Notes under the pieces: generated by a model
What the model was told of the DNA's origin: nothing
Database searches by the model: none
Seen by the model: only the letters and a program-made list of their open reading frames with translations
Translations under genes and position numbers: made by a program
Assembly (NCBI RefSeq): GCF_023656565.1
Contig: NZ_JAMOKG010000002.1
Coordinates: 874,030 to 938,029, forward strand
Source: Flavobacterium tyrosinilyticum
GTDB taxonomy: Bacteria; Bacteroidota; Bacteroidia; Flavobacteriales; Flavobacteriaceae
Direction: 5' to 3'
Length of the DNA: 64,000 bases
Part shown: positions 35,393 to 44,396 of the stretch, piece by piece
Layout: every line of letters starts with the position of its first letter
How positions within the stretch are numbered: the first letter of the stretch is position 1

Positions 35393-35549
35393 CCTTTTCG
35401 ATAATTATTTTAAGGTGAAAAGGTAATAATTTATGATAAAATAATGGGAACAAATTATAAATGATTTTGATTCCATTCTCATTTTTAATCCATAAAATGC
35501 TGTAGCTTTACACTTATTTTTTAAGTTAAAACATATCAATTTTTATTAT

Positions 35550-36959
35550 ATGGAACCAACAAGAAAGGAACATGATTTTTTAGGAGAATTAGAAATTCCA
35601 AATCATTTATACTACGGAATCCAGACTTTTAGAGCTGTGGAGAATTTCAACATCACAGGAATTCCGATTTCAAAAGAACCTTTATTTATAAAAGCTTTGG
35701 GATATGTAAAAAAGGCTGCAGCTTTAGCCAATAAAGACTGTGGCGCAATTGATCCTAAAATTGCCGAAGCAATCTGTTATGGAAGCGATCAAGTTATTGC
35801 GGGTAAATTTGATCAGGAATTTGTGAGTGATTTAATTCAGGGTGGCGCGGGAACTTCTGTAAACATGAATGCAAACGAAGTTATTGCCAATATCGGACTA
35901 GAATATTTAGGTCATAAAAAAGGAGAATACAATTTCCTTCATCCCAACAATCATGTAAACTGTTCTCAGTCAACAAACGATGCTTATCCATCAGCTTTTA
36001 GAATTGCGTTGTATTTAAAAATGGAAAACTTTATTAAAACTTTAGCTGGTTTAGAAATTGCTTTTGCTAAAAAAGGCGAGGAGTTTAAAGAAGTTTTAAA
36101 AATGGGAAGAACGCAATTGCAAGATGCTGTTCCTATGACTTTGGGACAAGAATTTAAAGCTTATGCGACAACAATTGGCGAAGATATTCAACGTTTGAAA
36201 AATGCTCAGGAATTATTGTTGGAAATTAATATGGGCGCAACAGCGATTGGAACAAAAGTAAATGCTCCAGAAGGTTATCCAGAAATCTGCGTAAAATATC
36301 TGGCAGATGAGGTTGGAATTCCTTTAACGCTTTCGCCAGATTTGATTGAAGCAACGGTAGATACAGGAGCTTACGTTCAGATTATGGGAACCTTAAAGCG
36401 TTCTGCGGTTAAGATTTCTAAAATCTGTAATGATTTACGTTTATTGAGTTCTGGACCAAGAACAGGTTTAAATGAGATTAATCTTCCTGCACGCCAACCT
36501 GGTTCGTCTATTATGCCAGGAAAAGTAAATCCAGTAATTCCAGAAGTGGTAAATCAAACTTGTTTTTATGTAATTGGGCAAGATTTAACGGTTACAATGG
36601 CAGCAGAAGCAGGACAATTGCAATTGAATGTAATGGAGCCTGTTATTGCTTTTGCGATGTTTACTTCGTTAGATTATCTTTCAAATGCGATTCAGACTTT
36701 AATTGATAAATGCATCAACGGAATCACTGCAAATGTTGACCATTGCTATAATATGGTTATGAATAGTATCGGAATCGTAACGCAATTGAATCCGATTATT
36801 GGTTACGAAGAAAGTGCAAGTATTGCTGGAGAAGCCTTAAAAACAGGTAAAAGCGTGCATCAAATTGCTGTTTTGGAGCGAAAACTAATCACTCAAGAAA
36901 AATGGGATGAAATTTATTCTCTAGAGAACTTAATTCACCCAAAGTTTATTACTAAATAG
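35550..36959 (+). CDS. aspA: Aspartate ammonia-lyase
   Basis: 469 residues, fumarase/aspartase superfamily. The signature GSSIMPGKVNPVIPE (about 321-335) and the substrate loop NPSTNDAYPS-like NCSQSTNDAYPSAFR near 142 are present, and the N-terminus EHDFLGELEIPNHLYYGIQTFRA matches aspartases rather than fumarases. It reversibly deaminates aspartate to fumarate. Single gene with a terminator. Confidence 0.93.
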   Translation: MEPTRKEHDFLGELEIPNHLYYGIQTFRAVENFNITGIPISKEPLFIKALGYVKKAAALANKDCGAIDPKIAEAICYGSDQVIAGKFDQEFVSDLIQGGAGTSVNMNANEVIANIGLEYLGHKKGEYNFLHPNNHVNCSQSTNDAYPSAFRIALYLKMENFIKTLAGLEIAFAKKGEEFKEVLKMGRTQLQDAVPMTLGQEFKAYATTIGEDIQRLKNAQELLLEINMGATAIGTKVNAPEGYPEICVKYLADEVGIPLTLSPDLIEATVDTGAYVQIMGTLKRSAVKISKICNDLRLLSSGPRTGLNEINLPARQPGSSIMPGKVNPVIPEVVNQTCFYVIGQDLTVTMAAEAGQLQLNVMEPVIAFAMFTSLDYLSNAIQTLIDKCINGITANVDHCYNMVMNSIGIVTQLNPIIGYEESASIAGEALKTGKSVHQIAVLERKLITQEKWDEIYSLENLIHPKFITK

Positions 36960-36979
36960 TATTTTGAGATAATATCTCT

Positions 36980-37012
36980 AAGCCGTCAAATTTATTTTTG
37001 ACGGCTTTTTTT
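36980..37012 (+). terminator. Terminator after aspA
   Basis: AAGCCGTCAAA / TTTGACGGCTTTTTTT. Confidence 0.85.
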
Positions 37013-37116
37013 GTTAAAATATTTTTGAATTAATTAGTTTTAGTTTGTAAGATGTTGAAAATAAGACTTATATTTACAAGAGTATTGAATCTCGATTCCT
37101 AAAACAAAACTTTGTA

Positions 37117-38403
37117 ATGGTGATTTTTTTAAAAAATAATGCCGGTCAATACAAGTCTAAAATCTTAGGATTATTACTTCTTATTTCTTTTAATTTATCT
37201 GCTCAACAGGAAATTAAAAATCCTGAAATCGAAACTCCAACAATCTGTCCTCCTAAAACATTATTTGATCTTTTTAAGAAAGACGACGATGCTTTGGTTG
37301 TTAAACCCACAAAGAACAATTTCTTTTTATTAATTCCCGCAATTGGTTCACAGCCTGCAACAGGTTTCTTTTTTGGTGCTGTGGCTCAGTACACCTTTAA
37401 AGGAAAAGAAGAAAAAGACAAATATTCAATTGCCAACGTAGGAATTACTTATACGGTAAAAAATCAGTGGCTGGTTAACATTAAAAACAATATTCTGCTG
37501 AAAAATAATAAAATCTTTTTGAGTGGAGATTATCGATTGTATTTGTTTTCGCAGCCTAATTATGGTTTAGGAACCGATATTATTCCGCCAAGACGTGACC
37601 GCCCTCCAGGTTTTAGTGTAGATTCTCTTGCTCAGGCAATGGATTATAATTATTTGAAGTTCCATCAAACGGTTTCTTTTGAGGTTAAAGAAAATTACTA
37701 TGTCGGAGGGGGTATAAATATTGACTGGTACTCAAGGATACAAGATGAGGAATTGGATGTTGCAAACGGAAAATATACTTATCATTACAATTACAGCCAA
37801 AAATACGGATTTGATAATTCTGAATATTTTTTAAATGGAGTTAGCCTGAATCTGGTTCACGATTCTCGTGATAATCAAGTCAATGCGTCAAAAGGTTGGT
37901 TTGCCAACATAAATTATAGATTTAATCCTGTTCTATTTAATAATCAGGATTATAGCAATGTTCTATTTGCAGAATACCGTCATTTTATTCCTGTTTCTCA
38001 TAAAAATCCGCATTATATTTTAGCTATTTGGACGTACGGGCAATTTGTGACTAGAGGAAAAGTTCCGTATTTAAATCTTCCTGCAATTGGCTGGGATCAG
38101 CGCAGTAGGAGCGGAGAAGGGTATACGCAGGGATTATTTAGAGGAAATGGGTTGGTTTATTTGTCTACAGAATTTAGGTTTCCCATTACATGCAATCAAT
38201 TGTTAAGCGGTACGGTTTTTACCAATTTTGTGACAGCCAGTAATTCTGATAATGATTTAAAATTATTCAAATCAATACAACCAGCAGCCGGAGTTGGTTT
38301 GAGAATCTTAATTGATAAAGCTTCCAAAACAAATCTGATTTTGGATTATGCTTGGGGTAACAATTCTAAAGGATTCTATTTGAATGCTGGAGAGACTTTT
38401 TAA
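37117..38403 (+). CDS. BamA/Omp85-like outer membrane barrel protein (surface antigen D15 type)
   Basis: 428 residues. The N-terminus carries a signal segment (LGLLLLISFNLSAQQE near residues 18-33). There are no POTRA domains; after a short Cys-containing linker (PTICPPKTLF) the protein is a beta barrel with alternating aromatic strands, and ends in phenylalanine as outer-membrane barrels do. GLVYLSTEFRFPI near 350 matches the D15 signature. Its lack of POTRA suggests a stand-alone pore or lipid-related barrel. A separate gene; the two-component system downstream is on the same strand 164 bp away. Confidence 0.8.
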   Translation: MVIFLKNNAGQYKSKILGLLLLISFNLSAQQEIKNPEIETPTICPPKTLFDLFKKDDDALVVKPTKNNFFLLIPAIGSQPATGFFFGAVAQYTFKGKEEKDKYSIANVGITYTVKNQWLVNIKNNILLKNNKIFLSGDYRLYLFSQPNYGLGTDIIPPRRDRPPGFSVDSLAQAMDYNYLKFHQTVSFEVKENYYVGGGINIDWYSRIQDEELDVANGKYTYHYNYSQKYGFDNSEYFLNGVSLNLVHDSRDNQVNASKGWFANINYRFNPVLFNNQDYSNVLFAEYRHFIPVSHKNPHYILAIWTYGQFVTRGKVPYLNLPAIGWDQRSRSGEGYTQGLFRGNGLVYLSTEFRFPITCNQLLSGTVFTNFVTASNSDNDLKLFKSIQPAAGVGLRILIDKASKTNLILDYAWGNNSKGFYLNAGETF

Positions 38404-38537
38404 TCTCAAAAATTAGGAATCAGAAACTTTAAGTGCGAAATAATATCAAAAAGTAGGCTATCGTGTCTGCTTTTTTGATTCTTCATAATTAAATCATAAT
38501 TTGTATTGATGTGCCAAATTATGTTAAATTGTATTCT

Positions 38538-38545
38538 TATTTTTG
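38538..38545 (+). promoter_or_regulatory. -7 element for the two-component system
   Basis: TATTTTTG, 23 nt before the ATG at 38568. Confidence 0.5.
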
Positions 38546-38567
38546 TTGTATATACAAACTTCTTAAG

Positions 38568-39242
38568 ATGAAATTACTTATAGTTGAAGACGAACCAAAT
38601 CTATTATCAATATTAAGAAAAGGATTTGCAGAAAATAATAATGAAGTAAGCGTTGCAATGGACGGTAAAACGGCTATGGAGATGATTCATAATTATACCT
38701 TCGATGTAGTGATTTTGGATGTTATGCTTCCGGATGTTAATGGAATTGAAATTTGCAGAAGACTTCGCGCAGCAAAAAACTTTGTGCCAATTTTACTTTT
38801 AACGGCTTTAGGGACTTCAGAAAACATTGTAACAGGATTAAATGCTGGTGCCGACGATTATTTGGTTAAGCCTTTTAAATTTGGCGAATTAGATGCCAGA
38901 GTAAATGCGCTGTACAGAAGATCGCAACAGGAAACAGAAAAAATAGATACCATCACAATTGCTGATTTAGAAATAAACGGACGCGCCAAAACCGTTAAAA
39001 GAGATGGAGAAAACATCATTTTAACAGCCAAAGAATTCAAACTTTTATATTATTTGGCTAAAAACACAGGTAGAATCGTATCGCGCGATCAGATTTTGGA
39101 TAATGTTTGGGATATTAATTTTGATATGAATACCAACGTTGTTGATGTCTATATTACATACTTAAGAAGAAAGATAGATAAGCCTTATTCGTCTAAACTT
39201 ATTCATACTATGAAAGGTTTGGGGTATGTTATAAAACCATAA
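38568..39242 (+). CDS. OmpR/PhoB family response regulator
   Basis: 224 residues from ATG 38568; an upstream GTG at 38511 is on the far side of the promoter. Receiver domain with acidic pocket VEDEP (Glu7, Asp8), phosphoacceptor Asp51 in VILDVMLPDVNG and Lys in YLVKPFKF. The C-terminal winged helix (about 125-223) has ILTAKEFKLLYYLAKNTGRIVSRDQIL and DVYITYLRRKID. It is followed 1 bp later by its histidine kinase. Confidence 0.93.
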   Translation: MKLLIVEDEPNLLSILRKGFAENNNEVSVAMDGKTAMEMIHNYTFDVVILDVMLPDVNGIEICRRLRAAKNFVPILLLTALGTSENIVTGLNAGADDYLVKPFKFGELDARVNALYRRSQQETEKIDTITIADLEINGRAKTVKRDGENIILTAKEFKLLYYLAKNTGRIVSRDQILDNVWDINFDMNTNVVDVYITYLRRKIDKPYSSKLIHTMKGLGYVIKP

Positions 39243-39243
39243 T

Positions 39244-40626
39244 ATGGATATTAGAAAAAAAATTACTTTTAATTACGTTGCCCTTTCTACCTTCAGTACT
39301 TCGCTATTGTGTATCATCGTGTTTTTCTTGTTTAGAGAAAACAATCGATATCATTTTTTGAAGCGTCTGGATGATAGAGCAAAAATTGTTTCTTCTATTC
39401 ATTTTCAAAAAGACCCAGAAAAGATCAAATATTACAAGAACCTTAAAAAGAATGGTCTTGAAGAATTGATCGAGGAAGAAGAATATGTATTGAAAATCAA
39501 CAGCCACAACAGTTTTGATTACAATACCAATCTAAATCTTCCAAATTCTTTTTATACCAATATTTTAAGAACAGGAAAAGATTCTTTTGAAAGAGATAAC
39601 AAATATTATTTGGGACAGATTTTTCAAGAAAACAATCAAAAATATATTGTAATTGTTGGTGCGAGAGATCGAAAAGGAAAAGATACGACCGTTTATATTG
39701 TTAAAATTATGCTTTTTGGCGGAATCGGTTTTGTGATTCTGGCTTTTCTTTTAGGGCGATTTTTAGCAAAACGTGTTGTCGATCCAGTGGCAAGGATTAC
39801 GAAAGAAGTAAAAAGAATTAGTGCTTCTAATCTTCATAATCGTTTGCCTGAGGTTAAAAATTCTGATGAAATTTCAGATTTGACTAATACTTTTAATAAC
39901 ATGCTGGATCGTTTGGAAACGTCTTTCGAGATCCAAGCCAACTTTATTAATAATGCCTCTCACGAATTAAAAACGCCAATTACAACTATTATTGCCGAAG
40001 CAGAAATCATGCTGCTGAAAGAAAGAGAGCAACAAGAATATATAGAGTCGCTGCAAAACATCTACAGTCAGGCTTCAAGATTAGGAAACTTAACGGAAAG
40101 CTTGCTGAAATTGACTCAAACGGGTTATGACGGACAAAAACAAGTGTCTGATATTGCCCGAATGGACGAATTGTTATTGGATGTAAAATCAGATTTAGAT
40201 AAAATTTATCCAGACAATCGCGTAAGCATTAGACTTAATTTTGCTCCAGAAGATTCTAACTTATTATTGTTGCCATGCAATAGACCGCTTTTAGAATTGG
40301 CAATCAATAATATTATTACCAACGGAGTAAAGTATTCTGATAACAATGAAGTCTTTGTGAGTCTTTCTGCTAATAAAGAAATGATTAAAATATCGATTAA
40401 TGATATCGGAATCGGAATTCCGCCTGAGGATATTCCGCATTTGTACGAGCCTTTCTTTAGAGGTAAAATCGCTGCCAAGTATATAGGATACGGCTTGGGA
40501 CTTCCATTAGCTTCTAAAATCATTAGAATGCATGATGGCGAACTTCAAGTGCAATCGGAGCAAAATAAAGGAACAATTGTCACGATTATCTTTAAAAAAG
40601 GCAACATTAAAAAATCTAATGTTTAA
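39244..40626 (+). CDS. Sensor histidine kinase
   Basis: 460 residues. Two membrane spans (about 11-30 and 153-178) frame a periplasmic sensor of about 120 residues. HAMP domain at 175-230, HisKA with phosphoacceptor His240 in NNASHELKTPITT, and HATPase with N box LELAINNIITNGVKYSD, G1 NDIGIGIPPED and G2 YGLGLPLA. The sensor region is charged and shows no known fold to me. Partner of the preceding regulator; no obvious target besides the Usp and bestrophin genes that follow on the same strand. Confidence 0.92.
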   Translation: MDIRKKITFNYVALSTFSTSLLCIIVFFLFRENNRYHFLKRLDDRAKIVSSIHFQKDPEKIKYYKNLKKNGLEELIEEEEYVLKINSHNSFDYNTNLNLPNSFYTNILRTGKDSFERDNKYYLGQIFQENNQKYIVIVGARDRKGKDTTVYIVKIMLFGGIGFVILAFLLGRFLAKRVVDPVARITKEVKRISASNLHNRLPEVKNSDEISDLTNTFNNMLDRLETSFEIQANFINNASHELKTPITTIIAEAEIMLLKEREQQEYIESLQNIYSQASRLGNLTESLLKLTQTGYDGQKQVSDIARMDELLLDVKSDLDKIYPDNRVSIRLNFAPEDSNLLLLPCNRPLLELAINNIITNGVKYSDNNEVFVSLSANKEMIKISINDIGIGIPPEDIPHLYEPFFRGKIAAKYIGYGLGLPLASKIIRMHDGELQVQSEQNKGTIVTIIFKKGNIKKSNV

Positions 40627-40708
40627 TTTTAGAAAATTCTAATTTTAGATTAATTAAGGTCTAATTTGCGGACAGTTATTTTGTAAGTATAAACTAAAAG
40701 ATGTACTT

Positions 40709-41431
40709 ATGAAAAACTTTCTTATACCTACGACTTTAAAAGATGATACAATCTCTGCTGTTAAATCTGCGGTGAATCAGTCCAAAAATACGGAATCAGA
40801 AATTATTTTAGTATTAGTTTCAGAAGCGCCCGATACGTTTTCTTCTTCTGGTTTTTTAAGAGAAATGAAATCTGGACTTACCAGAAGTCAGGAAGAAGTT
40901 CTAGAAACCTGCCGATATGTTGTTGAACACACTTCAAACATAAAATTAAAAGTTCACAACCAATACGGACTTTCAGCACCGATTTTTAAAAGGCTAATTG
41001 AAGCTTTTTCAGTCAAATTGGTCATTCTTACCCATTCTTATAAACAAGAAACTAAAAGGATCCATCAGTATTTGGTGCAATTGGCAGGAAATCAGAAATG
41101 CCCAATTCTACATTTAAGCACAGAGATTAATAAAGAAGTTTTCCATAAAGCACTTTACGTAGAAAATTCTAGTATGAACATTCATGTAAAAGATGTTCAA
41201 GATTTTTTGAGCGCCAATTTCTCTTTTGAGATTGTAAGTCAAACTGCCAGTTTTGAAGACGACTACGAAAAAGTTGCTCCATTCTTATCCGAAGCCATTT
41301 CAAAACACAATATTGATGTCTTGGTAGAAACCAGAAAAGGCGAAAAAATCAAATTTAAAAAATCGAAAAAAGAAAATGTCAATGAAAAACTAGGACTTCC
41401 TGTTCTTTCATTGTACGAAGAGATGGTTTAA
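40709..41431 (+). CDS. Universal stress protein-like protein
   Basis: 240 residues with an N-terminal Usp-like fold: MKNFLIPTTLKDDTISAVKSAVNQSKNTESEIILVLVSEA, then a second partial unit from ~150 beginning HKALYVENSSMNIHVKDVQDFL. The ATP-binding G-x2-G-x9-G(S/T) motif of true UspA is not clear, so it may be the non-nucleotide-binding type. It follows the kinase gene by 82 bp and precedes bestrophin. Function unknown. Confidence 0.55.
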   Translation: MKNFLIPTTLKDDTISAVKSAVNQSKNTESEIILVLVSEAPDTFSSSGFLREMKSGLTRSQEEVLETCRYVVEHTSNIKLKVHNQYGLSAPIFKRLIEAFSVKLVILTHSYKQETKRIHQYLVQLAGNQKCPILHLSTEINKEVFHKALYVENSSMNIHVKDVQDFLSANFSFEIVSQTASFEDDYEKVAPFLSEAISKHNIDVLVETRKGEKIKFKKSKKENVNEKLGLPVLSLYEEMV

Positions 41432-41525
41432 GAGTCTGAGATTCTAAGTTTCTAAGTTTCTAAGACAGTAAGTCTCTAAGCTTTTTAATTCTTAGCATCT
41501 TAGAAACTTAGAATCTTAGACTCTT
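41430..41525. repeat. Inverted repeat (family F), 27-bp arms
   Basis: Arms 41430-41456 and 41499-41525 differ at one base (words AGATTCTAAGTTTCTAAG), with a 42-nt loop. Single arms of the family lie at 6287-6318 and 63716-63761. Confidence 0.8.
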
Positions 41526-41552
41526 AAAAAATATTAATTTAAAACCGAAAAT

Positions 41553-42500
41553 ATGTTATTAAAGAAAAGAATACCAATGAAGTACGTTCTCGGGAAAATT
41601 AAAGTAGAAATTGTATTGGTATTAGCGTATACCATACTATTTGAGATTTTTCATCATTATTTCATCAATCTTCCTGTAGATATCCCGATTGCCATTCCGA
41701 CTATGATCGGAACCATAATTTCCTTACTATTAGCTTTTAAGTCGAATCAGGCTTATGACAGATGGTGGGAAGCACGAATTGTTTGGGGCGCTGTTGTAAA
41801 CGACTCCAGAACTTTGATTCGTCAGGTTTTAACATTTTACGAAGATCCAGATTTCTCTGTTGAAGCAAGCGAATTCAAAGAAAATTTTGCTAAAAGACAA
41901 ATTGCTTGGTGTTACAGTTTAGGTCAGTCGCTTCGAAACAGAGATGCAATACAACCGATTGAAGGCTTAATTAGCGAAGAAGAAATCAGATACATCAAAA
42001 ATCATCAAAACGTTCCAAATGCAATTTTGATGCTTCATGCAAGAGATTTACGAATTGCTAAAAATGAAAAGAAAATCAACATGTATCAGCAGGTTGAAAT
42101 CGATAATACTCTGTCTAGATTATGTGATGAAATGGGGAAATGTGAGCGAATTAAAAACACGATTTTCCCAACAACATACAGTATGTATATTAGATTGACT
42201 TTGTGTTTGTTCATTTTTCTATTGCCTTTCGGATTAACGAGCGTTTTAAGCTGGTTCGCAATTCCGTTGATTACTGCAATTGGAGGTGCTTTCTTTTTGA
42301 TCGAAAGAATGGCGATTCATTTGCAAGATCCGTTTGAAAACAGGCCAACAGATACTCCAGTTACTGCAATTGCAAATACAATTGAAAAAAACATCAAGCA
42401 AATGCTAAACGAATATCAAAGTGAGTTTGATATCCTGAAAGAATTTGACTTAAAAGACGAGCCTAAGAAAGTCGAAAAAGACGCTTATTTTGTCTTATAA
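41553..42500 (+). CDS. Bestrophin family (UPF0187) ion channel
   Basis: 315 residues. The N-terminal TM-RFP region VLAYTILFEIFHHYF and IAIPTMIGTIISLLLAFKSNQAYDRWWEARIVWGAVVNDSRTLIRQV is the family signature; a second membrane pair is near 210-255 (FIFLLPFGLTSVLSWF). C-terminal residues include the conserved IEKMAIHLQDPFENRPTDTPVTAI-like block. Bacterial bestrophins form pentameric channels for sodium or anions. Downstream of the Usp-like gene, with a family F palindrome in the gap. Confidence 0.85.
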   Translation: MLLKKRIPMKYVLGKIKVEIVLVLAYTILFEIFHHYFINLPVDIPIAIPTMIGTIISLLLAFKSNQAYDRWWEARIVWGAVVNDSRTLIRQVLTFYEDPDFSVEASEFKENFAKRQIAWCYSLGQSLRNRDAIQPIEGLISEEEIRYIKNHQNVPNAILMLHARDLRIAKNEKKINMYQQVEIDNTLSRLCDEMGKCERIKNTIFPTTYSMYIRLTLCLFIFLLPFGLTSVLSWFAIPLITAIGGAFFLIERMAIHLQDPFENRPTDTPVTAIANTIEKNIKQMLNEYQSEFDILKEFDLKDEPKKVEKDAYFVL

Positions 42501-42532
42501 CTAATTAATTTTGGTCTGCTTTTAATTGTTGG

Positions 42533-42567
42533 CTGGACAGTGTGTAGTTGCGCTGTCCAGTTTTTTT
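42533..42567 (+). terminator. Terminator after bestrophin
   Basis: CTGGACAG / CTGTCCAG with a 12-nt loop and seven T. Confidence 0.8.
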
Positions 42568-42589
42568 GTAAAAAAATAATCTCACAGTT

Positions 42590-42856
42590 TTGTCATTTCG
42601 ACGGAGGAGAAATCTTCGTAAGGAGCTCCGCAAAGTAAATAGATACAGAAATAACCCAAAGTTTTGTCATTTCGACGGAGGAGAAATCACACTAGAAACT
42701 CCGTAAAGAAAATCGCCAATCTTTGTCGAGCTTCTCGTGGAGATTTCTCCTAGCGTCGAAATGACAAATGTTACGTTGATTATTGGAACTTCACAATTGC
42801 TTTGCCAATCTTTGTCGAGCTTCTCGCGAAGATTTCTCCTCCGTCGAAATGACAAA
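42590..42856. repeat. Four-arm palindromic cluster (family I) in the 365-bp bestrophin-MocR gap
   Basis: Two forward copies of TGTCATTTCGACGGAGGAG (about 42590 and 42665) face two reverse copies (about 42741-42767 and 42830-42856). The word CCAATCTTTGTCGAGCTTCT is duplicated near 42716 and 42804. Frames through it are not genes. Confidence 0.8.
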
Positions 42857-42865
42857 AAATGGCGA

Positions 42866-44287
42866 TTACAACTGCTTCGCCAATTTCCCCAATGTCTGAA
42901 TAGCAGTTCTCAACTCATTAGACCAAGGCAATCCAAAACTCAATCGCATGCAATTTGAAAATTGATTCTGAAACGAAAAAATCCTACCTGGAGCAATACT
43001 AATATTATGTTTGAGCGCTAAATGATAAAAAGCCGCTGTATCAATTTTTTTATCCAATTCTACCCAAAGGAAAAAGCCTCCTTGAGGCTGGCTCACTTTT
43101 GTTCCTGCAGGAAAAGATTCCAAAACGGTATTGATATAATTAGTACAATTTCGATTCAAAATCTGACGAATTTTTCTCAGATGATTTTCATAACGGCCAT
43201 TTTTCAAGAAATCTCCAACCACTTCATGTGTAATAGTGGTGTTAGAAATAGTATGATATAATTTCGTTCTTAAAACTTCTTTTTTAAATTTTCCTGGCGA
43301 AACCCAACCCACTCGATAACCTGGCGCTAAAGTTTTAGAAACAGAACTGCAACACAAAACAATGCCGCTTTCATCATAAGTTTTGCAATTAGTTGGTCGA
43401 CTTGTACCAAAGTATAGATCGCCATGAATATCGTCTTCAATTAGTGGAACATTGTAGAAATCCATCAAACGAACAATTTCTTTTTTATGTTCATTTGGCA
43501 GCATGCTTCCCGACGGATTACTAAAATTACTCATCAAAACGCAAGCTTTTACCTTATTGGTAGAAAGTGTTTTTTTGACCGCTTCCAATTCGATTCCTGT
43601 CGTCATATTGGTAGGGAGCTCCATTACATATAAGCCTAAAGATCGCGCCAATTGCAGGATTCCAAAATAAACTGGACTTTCTGTAATAATCGTATCTCCC
43701 GGTTTAGTCAGTGTTAATAAGCAATCTGAAATAGCAGAAATGCATCCAGGAGTAGTGATAATATCCTCTTCAGTTAGAGAGCCGCCCCACGTAAACGACC
43801 ATCGCGCAATTTCTTTTCTTAAATTGCTATTTCCTTGAATTTCCTCATAACTCGTTCCGCTGTTCGGTAATTGTCGCATTGCCTGGACCATTCCTTTATT
43901 CAATTTAGCAATCGGAAGTAATTCATTGGACGGAAAACCAAGCGAAAGCATGGTAACATCTTTAGTTCGCATATCGCCGTAAACCAAATCGATTAAATCT
44001 TCGCGTTCAATGTTTTCTAGGCTTAATTGCGGTTTGCTTGCCGAAGGTTCAGCAATTACTCGAGCAGAAATATTACTCACATAATAGCCAGATTGTGGTC
44101 GAGATTCGATGAGAGAACGGCTTTCAATTTCATAATAGGCTTTACTTACGGTACTCATGCTGTAACCCGTTTCGGCGCAGACTTCGCGTATAGAAGGCAG
44201 TTTGTCGCCAACGTTTAAAACGCCCGATTTAATCTGTTTCTCGATTCGGTCAGCAAATTGAAGATATAAGTAATTCGAATTTTTCAT
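42866..44287 (-). CDS. MocR-type regulator (GntR helix-turn-helix fused to class I aminotransferase)
   Basis: 473 residues from ATG 44287; an upstream in-frame start at 44392 would add 35 residues without family character. The N-terminal winged helix (about 10-75) contains YLYLQFADRIEKQIKSGVLNVGDKLPSIREVCAETGYS. The C-terminal part is a PLP aminotransferase fold with the lysine in SVSKTLAPGYRVGWV and NPSGSMLP near the middle. MocR proteins bind PLP and control metabolite genes, often a divergent neighbour. Here that neighbour is an EamA transporter 109 bp away. Confidence 0.9.
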   Translation of the reverse strand: MKNSNYLYLQFADRIEKQIKSGVLNVGDKLPSIREVCAETGYSMSTVSKAYYEIESRSLIESRPQSGYYVSNISARVIAEPSASKPQLSLENIEREDLIDLVYGDMRTKDVTMLSLGFPSNELLPIAKLNKGMVQAMRQLPNSGTSYEEIQGNSNLRKEIARWSFTWGGSLTEEDIITTPGCISAISDCLLTLTKPGDTIITESPVYFGILQLARSLGLYVMELPTNMTTGIELEAVKKTLSTNKVKACVLMSNFSNPSGSMLPNEHKKEIVRLMDFYNVPLIEDDIHGDLYFGTSRPTNCKTYDESGIVLCCSSVSKTLAPGYRVGWVSPGKFKKEVLRTKLYHTISNTTITHEVVGDFLKNGRYENHLRKIRQILNRNCTNYINTVLESFPAGTKVSQPQGGFFLWVELDKKIDTAAFYHLALKHNISIAPGRIFSFQNQFSNCMRLSFGLPWSNELRTAIQTLGKLAKQL

Positions 44288-44396
44288 AAAAAAATAAAAA
44301 CTGTTATGCTGCAATTTACAAAAACTGTATCTGTATTGCTGTTTTATTTTTAAGAAATTTGCCAAATCAAAACAAAACAATTCAAAAAGCAATTTT

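Noticed and set aside
41440..41525. Short repeated words TCTAAGTTTCTAAG resembling a CRISPR array
   Set aside because: No regular spacers; it is a single palindrome with internal word repetition.
42667..42855. Reverse-strand frame coding an arginine-rich peptide (FRRRRNLREKLDKDW)
   Set aside because: It lies wholly in the family I palindrome cluster; the same peptide appears from the family I copy at 57633. Repeat-derived, not a gene.
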